Part shown: one piece after another, positions 24,181 through 32,481 of the stretch
How the letters are laid out: every line of letters starts with the position of its first letter
Position numbering within the stretch: position 1 is the first letter of the stretch
Assembly: GCF_021483235.1 (NCBI RefSeq)
Contig: NZ_JAKEEC010000008.1
Span: forward strand, 1 to 64,000
Direction of reading: 5' to 3'
DNA: 64,000 nucleotides
From: Arthrobacter alkaliphilus
GTDB taxonomy: Bacteria > Actinomycetota > Actinomycetes > Actinomycetales > Micrococcaceae
The notes under the pieces: generated by a model
What the model was told of the DNA's origin: nothing
Seen by the model: the letters and a program-made list of their open reading frames with translations, nothing else
Database searches by the model: none
Translations under genes and position numbers: made by a program

Positions 24181-25386
24181 CTAGGCAGGCACGGTGGACG
24201 CTGCGGCGAAAGCGGCCGATTCGGCTTCCGATAAAGCAGCCGATTCGACGGCCGATTGGACGGCCGCATCGTCGGCCGCGTCGCCGGACGCAACTCCCGG
24301 CACAACGGCAGCGCGCACGCACAAGACATCGGGCAGGTGCGAGGCAACTTCGATGAAGGACTCGCCTTCATCGGCGCTTGCATAGACCGAGCCGCCACGT
24401 GTTCCGAAATACACCCCGGCCGGCTCGGCAGAATCCACGGCGGCCGCGTCACGGAGCACCGCGTTGTATTCGTGGTCCGGCAATCCCACATCCAATCGCT
24501 TCCACGATCCGCCGGCGTCGTCTGTGCGGTGCACCGCGAGGCGGCCATCCGGCGGGATCCGCTCACCGTCGGCCTTGATCGGGACCACCCAGGCGGTGCC
24601 CTCGCGCCGGGGGTGCGTAAGCATCACGAAGCCGAAATCTGCGGGCAGACCATCGGCGATGGAGATCCAGTTCTCGCCGTTGTCGTCGGTGCGGTACACG
24701 CCATGGTGGTTCTGCGCGTACAACCGGCCTTCGACGGCGGCATCGGCGGCGATCTTGTGTACGCACTGGCCGAACTCCGGATTGGGATCGGGCATGAAAT
24801 AGGCCGAGATTCCCTTGTTGCGCGCTTCCCAGGAGGCACCGCCGTCGAGCGATCGGTAAACGCCTCCCGTGCTCATGGCGACGTGGACGTTCTCCCCGGA
24901 AGGGTTGACCACGATCGAGTGGGCGGCAGCTCCGCCGTAACCCGCTCCCCATTCGCTGCGGTGCGGATGGTCCCACAGGCCGCGGTTCAACTCGAAGTGC
25001 TCACCGCCGTCGGTGGATTTCCAGACCGAGATCGGTTCGCACCCCGCCCAGACAACCCCCGGCCGCGACGCGGAGTCCGGGTAGATCTGCCAGATCCGTT
25101 CCAGGGCGGCATCGGTGCCCTCGGGGAATTTGATCGCGCCCTGTTCAGGCTCGGTCCAAGTGGCGCCAAGATCATCGGAGTGGGCCACGGTGGGTCCCCA
25201 GTGTTCGGAGCGCACGCCCACCAGGATCCGCGGGCTGTCCCCGCGCGTATCGATCCCGATGCTGGGGATCTCGCTCATGAGGAAGTGCGGACCGGAGAGG
25301 GACCATTCCTTGCGGTCTGTGCTGCGTGCCAGCCACAGCCCTTTTTTGGTCCCGATCGCCAAGACATAACTCTCTGCGGTAGCCAT
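24181..25386 (-). CDS. Sialidase/BNR-type beta-propeller protein
   Basis: About 401 aa from MATAESYVLAIGTKKGLW. Repeats with Asp-box (S-x-D-x-G-x-x-W) motifs are clear: AHSDDLGATWTE, WKSTDGGEHFE, YRSLDGGASWEA, YRTDDNGENWIS, HRTDDAGGSWKR, YASADEGESFIE, giving a six-bladed or larger propeller. There is no signal peptide, so it should be cytoplasmic and not a true secreted sialidase. The last 25 residues are Ala/Ser/Glu-rich (AVESAALSEAESAAF), encoded by short imperfect repeats, and are probably disordered. Co-transcribed with the MoaD-like gene. Function unknown; ATG 25395 is an alternative start. Confidence 0.85.
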   Translation of the reverse strand: MATAESYVLAIGTKKGLWLARSTDRKEWSLSGPHFLMSEIPSIGIDTRGDSPRILVGVRSEHWGPTVAHSDDLGATWTEPEQGAIKFPEGTDAALERIWQIYPDSASRPGVVWAGCEPISVWKSTDGGEHFELNRGLWDHPHRSEWGAGYGGAAAHSIVVNPSGENVHVAMSTGGVYRSLDGGASWEARNKGISAYFMPDPNPEFGQCVHKIAADAAVEGRLYAQNHHGVYRTDDNGENWISIADGLPADFGFVMLTHPRREGTAWVVPIKADGERIPPDGRLAVHRTDDAGGSWKRLDVGLPDHEYNAVLRDAAAVDSAEPAGVYFGTRGGSVYASADEGESFIEVASHLPDVLCVRAAVVPGVASGDAADDAAVQSAVESAALSEAESAAFAAASTVPA

Positions 25387-25452
25387 GCACCCCATGCAAC
25401 CATCCCGGCGCGGGAGCCGCAACGGTTTAAGAAACCGGTCCGGGAAAGCGCC

Positions 25453-25641
25453 TCAGTCCACGAACTCGGACTGCGTCTCGATGAAGTCCCAGTCGGCGTC
25501 GCTCAGTCCACCGGCCAGCTCCTCAAGGCGCGGGCCGCCGGCATCCGCGATGCACTGCGCAACTTCCGGGGGAAGCTCGGTGGCACGAAGGTTTTCGCGC
25601 AGCCATTCTTTGCTCTTGAGGTCTATGTCCAGCCACCACAT
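25453..25641 (-). CDS. Small conserved hypothetical protein
   Basis: 62 aa from MWWLDIDLKSKEWL; GGAG six bases ahead favours ATG 25641 over GTG 25653 and GTG 25662. Acidic, helical, with no membrane segment or metal motif: RENLRATELPPEVAQCIADAGGPRLEELAGGLSDADWDFIETQSEFVD. No family recognised. It lies 66 bp upstream of the propeller gene on the same strand and may lead that small operon. Confidence 0.55.
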   Translation of the reverse strand: MWWLDIDLKSKEWLRENLRATELPPEVAQCIADAGGPRLEELAGGLSDADWDFIETQSEFVD

Positions 25642-25769
25642 GAAGATCTCCACGGGGACCACCCCTTCCTGTGCACGTTAACGCTAGGCCGGAGCCCGGT
25701 GCTCTACAAGGGGCCGGGGACGTGGTCAAACGCCGGAGGTGCCCGGAATGGCGGGCCGGAAAAACTAAA

Positions 25770-25905
25770 GTGAAAGTAGTTATCCAGATTGGTAGCGGAG
25801 TGCTGTGGGGGCACGTAAGCTATTTGTCAGCAGGAACTCAAGAACCTGCTCCAAAGGCCGCTCCGGAGTGCGTATCCCCCAATAACGCACTCCGGAGCTC
25901 TTTGT
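25770..25905 (+). ncRNA. Candidate structured RNA ending in a strong hairpin
   Basis: Within the 388-bp gene-free stretch 25642-26029, arms 25860-25873 and 25885-25898 form a perfect 14-bp stem, then TCTTTGTTT, so the hairpin can act as a terminator on the + strand. Its loop holds CCCCCA, which is complementary to TGGGGG at 25804-25811. GCAGG/CCTGC upstream (around 25831-25850) can pair as well. No open reading frame explains this, and it is not the leader of the next gene because it ends about 125 bp ahead of it. A small RNA is possible; no known family was recognised. Confidence 0.3.
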
Positions 25906-25922
25906 TTAAGCCTGGCTACCCT

Positions 25923-25982
25923 CGCTACGGAAAATTCCTGGCGCCCACGGATTTCCAGAGTCGTCAGGAATTTTCCGTAGCG
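25923..25982. repeat. 18-bp perfect inverted repeat
   Basis: CGCTACGGAAAATTCCTG at 25923-25940 is repeated exactly in inverted orientation at 25965-25982, with a 24-base loop. It lies 47 bp before the EAL-domain gene and just after the other hairpin. No T-run follows. It may be a dispersed palindromic element or an operator for the downstream gene. Confidence 0.7.
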
Positions 25983-26029
25983 CTGAGTTTTGCGGACGCC
26001 CGGTACCGCACTGATGGCACTATTGGGGA

Positions 26030-27418
26030 ATGCCCTTCTTGCGCGTCCGTAGCCTCAAGGTGCCGTCTTCCCGTGAAGGACGCCAACCGGGCCGGCCGGC
26101 ATCGGGTTCGACCGGTTGGTGGCTCCTGGCAGTCATATTCATCGAGGCTGCAGTCGCCTTGGCCATCCGCCTGCCCATGGCTTTCGGACTGCCACCGTGG
26201 CTCGGCATCGATGGCTCAGCCGGATTCCCGGCCTTCCTGGCCCTCCTGATGGTGCCGCTGGTCGTGTTGGCTGCGTGGCGCCTCGTGCGGGAGCAGGAGC
26301 GGGAACGAAGCCAGGCGTACCGGACAGCGCGCCTGATGGACACCGTGCTGCATACCAGCGGCGACTGGTTGTGGGCCACTGGTCCCGATGGCCGCTTTAC
26401 CTTCTGCAGTCCGGCGTGCAAGGACATCACGGGGTACGAACCTTCCGAACTTCTTGGGCGGCACATCACCGGGCTCATCGATCCCGGGGACCTGGCGGAC
26501 GCTCGTGTGGACTGGAAAGCCAGGGAAAGCGGAGACTCCTCGTGGTCACGGATTGTCACCGTGTGCCGCCGCCGGGACGGTAGCCGCGTCTTGATTGACG
26601 TCGCCGGAAGGCCGGTGCGCGACCGGGAGGGCAGGGACTGCGGGTTCGAGGGCACCTGCCGGCTCCTGAATCAAGAGACAGCACGTTCGCACGCGGAAGT
26701 CACTGCCCGGGTGCAGGAATTGCTCACTGACGGATCACTCATTACAGCGTTCCAGCCGATCCGGCGGCTGGGGACGGGCTGCGTCATTGGCGTGGAAGCC
26801 TTGACGAGGTTCAGCGGTTCGCAAGCGTTGTCCCCGGAGGCGCGTTTCATGGAAGCCGCCTCGATCGGCTTGGATATCGAGCTCGAAATCCTCGCACTGC
26901 GGACAGCGCTCACCACCGCGGCCCGGCTCCCGTCAGAGCTGTACATCTCGGCGAATCTCTCACCCCGAGCATGCCTTGACCCTCGGTTGGCAGCCGCCAT
27001 TGTGGATTCGGCCGTCCCTCCACGACGAATCGTGCTTGAGGTCACCGAACGCCAGGAGGTCGGCGACTACGCGCCGCTCGCCGCAGCGCTGGCACCGTTG
27101 CGGCGCGCCGGCCTGAGAATCGCGGTGGACGACGCCGGTGCGGGCTTTGCTTCCATGCGCCACATCCTGCAGCTCAAGCCGGACCTCATCAAGCTCGATC
27201 GCGAGATCATCGCAGGAATCGACGGTGATCCGGCGCAGCGGGCCCTCGGAGCCGCGATGGTCGGCTTCGCGTGCGAAATCGGGGCCGTGCTGGTGGCCGA
27301 AGGGATCGAGACAGAGGCCGAGCTGGCCGCGGTCACCAAGCTCGGGATGACCGCGGCCCAGGGCTACCTGCTCGGCCGGCCCTCACTCCGACCAGAGGAC
27401 TGGGTGAGCTGGGGGTAG
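26030..27418 (+). CDS. Membrane-anchored PAS-EAL protein, probable c-di-GMP phosphodiesterase
   Basis: 462 aa. Two N-terminal membrane helices (about residues 28-50 and 62-82: WWLLAVIFIEAAVALAI and FLALLMVPLVVLAAW). A PAS domain follows (about 100-215: LHTSGDWLWATGPDGRFTFCSPACKDITGYEPSELLG). The C-terminal EAL domain starts near residue 230. Catalytic and metal residues are present: VEALTRF (the EAL motif), NLSPRAC, EVTERQEV, AVDDAGAG (for DDFGTG), LKPDLIKLDREI and VAEGIETEAEL, ending AQGYLLGRP. It therefore looks active for breaking down cyclic di-GMP. There is no GGDEF domain. Start ATG 26030 lies close to GGGGA; spacing is tight. Confidence 0.88.
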   Translation: MPFLRVRSLKVPSSREGRQPGRPASGSTGWWLLAVIFIEAAVALAIRLPMAFGLPPWLGIDGSAGFPAFLALLMVPLVVLAAWRLVREQERERSQAYRTARLMDTVLHTSGDWLWATGPDGRFTFCSPACKDITGYEPSELLGRHITGLIDPGDLADARVDWKARESGDSSWSRIVTVCRRRDGSRVLIDVAGRPVRDREGRDCGFEGTCRLLNQETARSHAEVTARVQELLTDGSLITAFQPIRRLGTGCVIGVEALTRFSGSQALSPEARFMEAASIGLDIELEILALRTALTTAARLPSELYISANLSPRACLDPRLAAAIVDSAVPPRRIVLEVTERQEVGDYAPLAAALAPLRRAGLRIAVDDAGAGFASMRHILQLKPDLIKLDREIIAGIDGDPAQRALGAAMVGFACEIGAVLVAEGIETEAELAAVTKLGMTAAQGYLLGRPSLRPEDWVSWG

Positions 27419-27462
27419 CGGCCCGACGGCCGGGGCGAGACCTGGGCCGCGTCTTCGGAAAA

Positions 27463-27503
27463 TACCCCCAGGGGGTACTTGATTTATACCCCTAGGGGGT
27501 ATA
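27463..27503. promoter_or_regulatory. Two CsoR-type operators upstream of the copper operon
   Basis: TACCCCCAGGGGGTA at 27463-27477 is a perfect palindrome. TATACCCCTAGGGGGTATA at 27485-27503 is a near-perfect one. Both match the GC-rich TACCCC-n-GGGGTA pattern bound by CsoR repressors. Their centres are 24 bp apart, and the second ends ten bases before the csoR start, overlapping the probable promoter (TTGATT 27479, TATAAC 27500). Confidence 0.85.
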
Positions 27504-27513
27504 ACTTGGCTAC

Positions 27514-27861
27514 ATGAGCACGCTTGATGTGACCCCGGGCATTGAAGTCGAGGATGGGGCGCACTCCCAACACGGCTACTCCTCCAACAAGGACGCATAC
27601 TTGCGGCGCCTCAAGCGGATCGAGGGCCAAGTACGCGGCATTGCGCGCATGGTCGAAGAGGACAAATACTGCATCGACATCCTCACGCAAGTCGCGGCCG
27701 TCACGAAAGCCCTGCATGCTGTGAGCCTCGGGCTCGTAGAGGAACACATCGGGCACTGCGTCGTCGGAGCTGCATCGGAGTCCGATCCCGAAGTGCGCGC
27801 GGAGCAAATCGACATAAAAGTCAAGGAGGCCGCCGATGCCATCGGGCGCCTGCTGCGGTAA
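27514..27861 (+). CDS. csoR: Copper-sensing repressor, CsoR family
   Basis: 115 aa. All-helical DUF156 repressor with the Cu(I) triad in place: Cys53 (KYCIDILTQ), His78 (VEEHIGHC) and Cys82. RRLKRIEGQVRGIARMVEEDKYC is the family's DNA-contact and dimer region. Copper binding releases it from the operators at 27463-27503, turning on csoR-copZ-copA. The N-terminal 25 residues are variable. The 49-bp gap to copZ suggests one transcript. Confidence 0.94.
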   Translation: MSTLDVTPGIEVEDGAHSQHGYSSNKDAYLRRLKRIEGQVRGIARMVEEDKYCIDILTQVAAVTKALHAVSLGLVEEHIGHCVVGAASESDPEVRAEQIDIKVKEAADAIGRLLR

Positions 27862-27910
27862 CCCCGCAAGCACTCACCACACCATTCAACTCACCACCAA
27901 GGAGCACACC

Positions 27911-28150
27911 ATGGGCCACAGCGCCACCATCCAGACGAACGTCAGCGTTTCCGGCATGACGTGCGGGCACTGCGTTTCCGCGGTCAGCGAGGAAATCGAG
28001 TCCTTGGCGGGGGTGGAGAATGTCGAGATCGACCTGAATGCCGGGGGAATCTCCGCCGTCACCATCACCTCCACCCGGGAATTGTCGCCGTCCGAAATCG
28101 GCGAAGCGGTCGCCGAAGCCGGCTACCTGGTAGTCGCCAGCGAGGCTTAG
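27911..28150 (+). CDS. copZ: Copper chaperone, HMA domain (CopZ-like)
   Basis: 79 aa from MGHSATIQTN (AAGGAG seven bases ahead of ATG 27911). A single heavy-metal-associated domain with the Cu(I) loop GMTCGHC, and secondary structure elements VSAVSEEIESLAGVENVEIDL and EIGEAVAEAGYLV. Carries Cu(I) in the cytoplasm to CopA, encoded eight bases downstream. The frame is open 25 codons upstream through the end of csoR but lacks a start signal there. Confidence 0.93.
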   Translation: MGHSATIQTNVSVSGMTCGHCVSAVSEEIESLAGVENVEIDLNAGGISAVTITSTRELSPSEIGEAVAEAGYLVVASEA

Positions 28151-28158
28151 GGACCAAC

Positions 28159-30501
28159 GTGAGTAATCACGAACTCCTCCATCAAACGGGCACCCGCATC
28201 ATCGAGCTCGACATCGAGGGCATGACGTGCGCCTCCTGCGTGGCCCGCGTGGAACGCAAACTGGGCAAGCTCGACGGCGTGGAAGCTTCCGTCAACCTGC
28301 CCCTCGAATCAGCCCGGCTCAGGGTCCCGGACAGCGTGACAGACCAGCAAATCGTGGACACAGTGAACGCAACGGGCTACAAGGCCCGGATCCGCGAAAC
28401 GAGCCCACGTCCGCCCGAGCCCCACACGCACGGCGAGCACGGCGAGCACGGCGAGCACGGCGAGCACGGCGAGCACGGCGGGCACCCGCATGAAGACCAC
28501 ATGTCCCACGGCCCTGCAGCGTCAACGTTGCGGCCGCGCCTGATCGTCGCCGCCATCCTGACCGTCCCCGTTTTCGCGATCTCGATGGTCCCGGCATTTC
28601 AGTTCCCGCATTGGGGCTGGGTCGCCGGGCTGCTGGCCCTCCCCGTGGTGACCTGGGCCGCCTGGCCCTTCCACCGGGCCGCCGCCGTCAATGCGCGGCA
28701 TCTCGCCTCGACCATGGACACGCTCGTCTCCATTGGTGTCCTGGCCGCGTACCTCTACTCCGCGTGGCAGCTCTTTGCCAACCCCCTGCTCACGGAACAC
28801 CCTGGTATGGAATCCCCAGGTGGCATGGGCGGTGCGCTGTACTTCGAAGTTGCTGCCGTGGTCACCACGTTCTTGCTTCTGGGCCGTTTCCTGGAGGCCA
28901 ATGCCAAGGCGAAAGCCGGCGATGCCCTCAAGGCCCTGCTGAATCTCGGAGCCAAGGACGCAACGGTGCTCCGGGACGGCGTCGAGCACAAGATCCCGGC
29001 CGGCCAACTCGTGGCCGGGGACGTCTTCGTTGTTCGGCCCGGAGAGAAGATCGCCACTGATGGCCTGGTGACGGACGGTTCCTCGGCCGTGGATGCCTCT
29101 TTGGTCACCGGTGAATCCGTTCCTGTGGAGGTCGGGCCGGGAAGCCAGGTCACGGGAGCCACCATCAATACTTCCGGCCGTTTGCTGGTCCGCGCCACGC
29201 GCGTCGGGTCCGAGACCACACTGGCGCAAATGGGGCGGCTGGTCAGCGAGGCGCAGACGGGCAAAGCCCCGATCGCGCGGCTTGCCGATCGCATCAGCGC
29301 CGTGTTCGTCCCGGTGGTGCTGGGCATCGCCGTCGTTACCTTCGTCCTTTGGCTCGCGTTGGGCGGGGACCTCAATGCCTCGTTCACGGCGGCCGTCGCA
29401 GTCCTGGTGATTGCCTGCCCGTGTGCGCTGGGGCTCGCGACGCCGGTGGGCCTCCTGACCGGAACGGGCCGCGGCGCACAGCTGGGCATCCTCATCAAGG
29501 GCCCGCAGGTCCTCGAGGACACACGCACCGTGGACGCCATCCTGTTGGACAAGACCGGCACCGTCACCAGCGGCAAGCTCGCCGTACGGCACACCCTGGC
29601 TTTGAACGGCCACTCCCCTGCCGATGTATTGTCCCTCGCCGGCGCGGTCGAGGCTGCGTCGGAGCACCCCATCGCCCACGCGATCGCGGCTGCCGCCAAG
29701 TCCGCACTGCCCGACGCCGGTTCGCTCCCGGGCGTGAAGGACTTCCTTTCCGCCCCGGGCGGCGGAGTCCGGGGGACTGTTGCGCTAAACGGAACCGGCC
29801 CGGGGCAAACGGTCGTGGCCGGCAGGACCACCTGGTTGGAAGAGAACGGCATTTTCCCTGGCGATGAACAGCGCAGGGCACTGGCCACGGAGGAAGCCAG
29901 CGGCTCCACGGCCATCTGGGTTGCCGTGGACGGGAAACCCGCAGGAATCGTCACCCTCGGCGACACTGTCAAACCGGGTTCGGCCGCAGCGATCGCGAAA
30001 CTCAAGGAACTCGGGATCCGCCCTCTGCTGCTGACTGGAGACAACGCCGCCGTCGCCGCCCAAGTGGCCACCGCCGTCGGGATCGCCCCGGAGGATGTCT
30101 TCGCCGGGGTCCTGCCCCAAGGCAAAGTGGACGCGGTACGGAAGCTTCAATCCCAGGGGTCTACTGTGGCGATGGCCGGGGACGGGGTCAACGACGCCGC
30201 GGCGCTGGCACAGGCTGACCTTGGCATCGCCATGGGATCGGGAACCGACGTAGCCATCGAGGCCTCGGATCTGACCGTGATGGGCAGCGACCTCGGCCAG
30301 TTGGTGCAAGCCATCGAGCTGTCCCGGAAGACCCTCGGCACCATCAAGACGAACTTGTTCTGGGCGTTCTTCTACAACGCCATCGGTATCCCCGTGGCAG
30401 CCCTCGGATTGCTCAACCCGATGATCGCCGGCGCGGCCATGGCGGCGAGCTCGGTCCTGGTGGTCGCGAACTCGCTTCGGCTGCGTTCCTTCGCCAAGTA
30501 G
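28159..30501 (+). CDS. copA: Cu(I)-exporting P1B-type ATPase
   Basis: 780 aa from GTG 28159 (AGGGA six bases ahead). One N-terminal HMA domain with Cys24 and Cys27 (GMTCASC), then a His/Glu-rich segment (HGEHGEHGEHGEHGEHGGH, about residues 91-110). P-type ATPase landmarks: TGES in the actuator domain, the metal-site CPC at about 420-422 (VIACPCALGLATP), phosphorylated Asp464 in DKTGT, SEHPIAHAI in the nucleotide domain and GDGVNDAAAL near 674. Copper specificity is supported by FFYNAIGIPVAAL in helix 7 and NPMIAGAAMAASS in helix 8. Third gene of the csoR-copZ-copA operon, exporting Cu(I) across the membrane. Confidence 0.95.
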   Translation: MSNHELLHQTGTRIIELDIEGMTCASCVARVERKLGKLDGVEASVNLPLESARLRVPDSVTDQQIVDTVNATGYKARIRETSPRPPEPHTHGEHGEHGEHGEHGEHGGHPHEDHMSHGPAASTLRPRLIVAAILTVPVFAISMVPAFQFPHWGWVAGLLALPVVTWAAWPFHRAAAVNARHLASTMDTLVSIGVLAAYLYSAWQLFANPLLTEHPGMESPGGMGGALYFEVAAVVTTFLLLGRFLEANAKAKAGDALKALLNLGAKDATVLRDGVEHKIPAGQLVAGDVFVVRPGEKIATDGLVTDGSSAVDASLVTGESVPVEVGPGSQVTGATINTSGRLLVRATRVGSETTLAQMGRLVSEAQTGKAPIARLADRISAVFVPVVLGIAVVTFVLWLALGGDLNASFTAAVAVLVIACPCALGLATPVGLLTGTGRGAQLGILIKGPQVLEDTRTVDAILLDKTGTVTSGKLAVRHTLALNGHSPADVLSLAGAVEAASEHPIAHAIAAAAKSALPDAGSLPGVKDFLSAPGGGVRGTVALNGTGPGQTVVAGRTTWLEENGIFPGDEQRRALATEEASGSTAIWVAVDGKPAGIVTLGDTVKPGSAAAIAKLKELGIRPLLLTGDNAAVAAQVATAVGIAPEDVFAGVLPQGKVDAVRKLQSQGSTVAMAGDGVNDAAALAQADLGIAMGSGTDVAIEASDLTVMGSDLGQLVQAIELSRKTLGTIKTNLFWAFFYNAIGIPVAALGLLNPMIAGAAMAASSVLVVANSLRLRSFAK
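28432..28485 (+). repeat. 9-bp tandem repeat encoding His-Gly-Glu in copA
   Basis: GGCGAGCAC is repeated five times exactly (28432-28476), followed by one variant copy, GGCGGGCAC (28477-28485). It encodes the His-rich segment of CopA. Exact copies suggest recent expansion by replication slippage and likely length variation between strains. Confidence 0.95.
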
Positions 30502-30510
30502 GGCCTTGTT

Positions 30511-30783
30511 TCAGGCAGTTCCGAAACGAACGGCCGCGCGGGCCCGGGCTTTGGCCGCCTCCTCGTCGCGGTTGCGTGCCGGCGCATGGGTCACGAGGGA
30601 ATCGAGCAGATGCTGGGTAGCATGCGCAATCTCATGGACAGCTTGGGCGAAGGCCTCTTCGTTGGCCTTGGACGGTTTGGTGGTGCCGCTGATCTTGCGC
30701 ACGTACTGCAATGCTGCGGCTTCCACCTCCGCCGAGGTGGCTCGTGGCTCAAAGTTGTGGAGGGTGTGAATGTTCCGGCACAT
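30511..30783 (-). CDS. DUF2277 family protein
   Basis: 90 aa. The N-terminus MCRNIHTLHNFEPRAT is the hallmark of DUF2277, followed by EVEAAALQYVRKISGTTKPSKANEEAFAQAVHEIAHATQHLLDSL. Single-domain helical protein with no known reaction. It ends ten bases from the copA stop on the opposite strand and lies 38 bp after the EamA gene start region on the same strand as it, but transcribed away from nothing else nearby. Confidence 0.85.
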   Translation of the reverse strand: MCRNIHTLHNFEPRATSAEVEAAALQYVRKISGTTKPSKANEEAFAQAVHEIAHATQHLLDSLVTHAPARNRDEEAAKARARAAVRFGTA

Positions 30784-30821
30784 ATCACCATGCTAGGCCC
30801 GGCGGCCGCGCACGTCGCGGT

Positions 30822-31853
30822 CTAGGGCACCTTCTCCGAAGGGACCGGCTCGACGTCGTTCGCGTGGTCAAGTTCCAGGGCCGCGCCGCCCATGCCGGAC
30901 TCCATGCCAACACGCTTGTCCGCGCGCAGCTCGTCGATCCGAACCAGGACCACCCCGCACACGATAAGTACACCGCCTATTAGCTGGATGGGGCCGGGCA
31001 ATTCGGCGAGCAACAGCCACGCCCAAACCACCGCGAAGAGCACTTCGGTGAGTGAGACGAAAGAGGCCACCTTGGAACCGAGGCTTCGGGCCGCCATGAT
31101 TCCAGTGACGTAGGATAGCACGGTGGACAGGATGACCAGGCCGGCGACCGAGACCCACCACGGCGTGGTCCACGGCCCCAGTTGCGTGTCCGAGACGGAG
31201 AAAGTCATGGCCAGCAGACCGGACCCGCCCGCTATCCAGATAAGGAGTGAGCCGGCCATGAGTCCGCCGGCAGCCAGCACGATGGGCGGCAGCGTATCGT
31301 TCTGCTTTGCTGTGATGAAGAAGTAGATGACAAGGCAGACAGCCGCCGCTATGCCCCAAAGGACGCCAACGAAGTCCACCTTCACGGAGCCGGTGAGATC
31401 GAGCACCAGGACCAGTCCGCCTAGGGAAAGCAGCGTTCCACCTGCCGTGAGAGCCCGGGGGCGGCGTCGGCTTGAGGCCCACAGCCACAGGACGATCATG
31501 GTCGGCGCGAGGTATTCGAGCAGGAGGGCGACGCCGACGGAAAGCCGGGACACCGCGTTGAAATAGAAAAGCTGGCAGCCCGCAACACCGATCAGCCCGA
31601 ACAACAGGATGGTGAGCCAGTTTTCCTTGAGCTGGTGCCAACGGCCGCGCAGCGCGACGACCGCCGGGATCACCAAAACCAGTGAGGCACCGCTCAATCG
31701 GATGGCGACAGCCGCGCCCGGTGTCCATCCGGTTTCCAGGAGCGACTTCGCGAACGAGCCGGACAAGCCAAAAACGGCTGAGGAAAAGAGCGCGAGCCCC
31801 AGGCCCGAGGCCATGAAGCCGCCAGCCCCCGCCCGGTTTGTTGCAGCCGACAC
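30822..31853 (-). CDS. EamA/DMT-superfamily transporter
   Basis: 343 aa from GTG 31853 (AGGAG six bases ahead). Ten hydrophobic helices in two five-helix EamA repeats: GLALFSSAVFGLSGSFAKSLL at the start, AGCQLFYFNAVSRLSVGVALLLEYLAPTMIVLW closing the first, and LGSKVASFVSLTEVLFAVVWAWLLLAELPGPIQLIGGVLIVCGV closing the second. Probably exports a metabolite or amino acid; substrate unknown. The C-terminal 40 residues are charged and cytoplasmic. Divergent from a CGNR-type regulator, which may control it. Confidence 0.9.
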   Translation of the reverse strand: MSAATNRAGAGGFMASGLGLALFSSAVFGLSGSFAKSLLETGWTPGAAVAIRLSGASLVLVIPAVVALRGRWHQLKENWLTILLFGLIGVAGCQLFYFNAVSRLSVGVALLLEYLAPTMIVLWLWASSRRRPRALTAGGTLLSLGGLVLVLDLTGSVKVDFVGVLWGIAAAVCLVIYFFITAKQNDTLPPIVLAAGGLMAGSLLIWIAGGSGLLAMTFSVSDTQLGPWTTPWWVSVAGLVILSTVLSYVTGIMAARSLGSKVASFVSLTEVLFAVVWAWLLLAELPGPIQLIGGVLIVCGVVLVRIDELRADKRVGMESGMGGAALELDHANDVEPVPSEKVP

Positions 31854-31859
31854 AGCAAT

Positions 31860-31872
31860 CTCCTGTCAGGAG
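31860..31872. promoter_or_regulatory. Palindrome in the EamA/CGNR divergent gap
   Basis: CTCCTGTCAGGAG is a perfect inverted repeat around one central base. It covers the ribosome-binding site of the EamA gene and lies in the 70-bp gap shared with the CGNR gene. It is a candidate operator for that regulator, although part of the symmetry comes from the ribosome-binding site itself. Confidence 0.35.
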
Positions 31873-31923
31873 TAAAATGGGTTACGCTGCTGACACTACT
31901 CCCGAGAGATGTAAGGAGTCAAA

Positions 31924-32472
31924 GTGCTTTTTGCACCTGACACTGAGGTGGCGCTCCGAAGCGTGGTCAATTTGATCAATACGGCTGCCAACGGCACTGA
32001 ATCCCTCACGAGTGCCGCCGCGCTCCACGCTTTCCTCGACGCGGAAGAATTCACGGGAACCAGGGAAGGAACCGAGGCGGAATTGGCCAGCGTGAAGCGC
32101 CTGCGGAGTCAGTTGGCCTCGCTCTGGACGGCCGATGAGGACGCAGCCGCACAGGCCGTCAATAAACTCCTCAGCGACGCACGCGCACTCCCCCAACTCG
32201 TCAAGCACGACCATTGGGACTGGCACTTGCACGCCACTACGCCTGAAGCCCCCCTCGCCGTTCGGATGGGCACGGAGGCGGCGATGGCACTCGTGGACGT
32301 CATCCGCAGCAAGGAAATGGACCGCCTGCGGGTGTGCGCTGCAGAGGATTGCGACGCGGTCGTGTTGGACTTGAGCCGCAACCGTTCCAAGCTCTATTGC
32401 GACACGGGCAATTGCGCGAATCGAACCCATGTGGCCGCTTACCGGGCACGGAAGGCTTCAGGTACGGAATGA
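31924..32472 (+). CDS. CGNR zinc-finger domain protein, probable regulator
   Basis: 182 aa from GTG 31924 (AAGGAG seven bases ahead). The N-terminal half fits the ABATE domain that normally precedes CGNR fingers (VALRSVVNLINTAANGTESLTSAAALHAFLD). The C-terminus has RVCAAEDCDAVVLDLSRNRSKLYCD, then CANRTHVAAYRARK, with four Cys spaced to bind zinc; the usual CGNR is here CANR. Members are thought to bind DNA and regulate stress genes. Divergent from the EamA transporter, its likely target. Confidence 0.88.
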   Translation: MLFAPDTEVALRSVVNLINTAANGTESLTSAAALHAFLDAEEFTGTREGTEAELASVKRLRSQLASLWTADEDAAAQAVNKLLSDARALPQLVKHDHWDWHLHATTPEAPLAVRMGTEAAMALVDVIRSKEMDRLRVCAAEDCDAVVLDLSRNRSKLYCDTGNCANRTHVAAYRARKASGTE

Positions 32473-32481
32473 GCTAACGGC

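Noticed and set aside
24256..25773. A 505-codon + strand frame opposite the propeller gene
   Set aside because: The minus frame contains six Asp-box motifs; the + frame shows no domain and crosses the 5' end of two real genes.
25770..25905. c-di-GMP riboswitch controlling the EAL gene
   Set aside because: No GEMM consensus was seen, and the structure ends in a terminator-like stem more than 100 bp before the gene without a visible expression platform.
28432..28485. Short direct repeats as a mobile-element scar
   Set aside because: They are in frame within copA and encode the His-rich segment, so slippage explains them.
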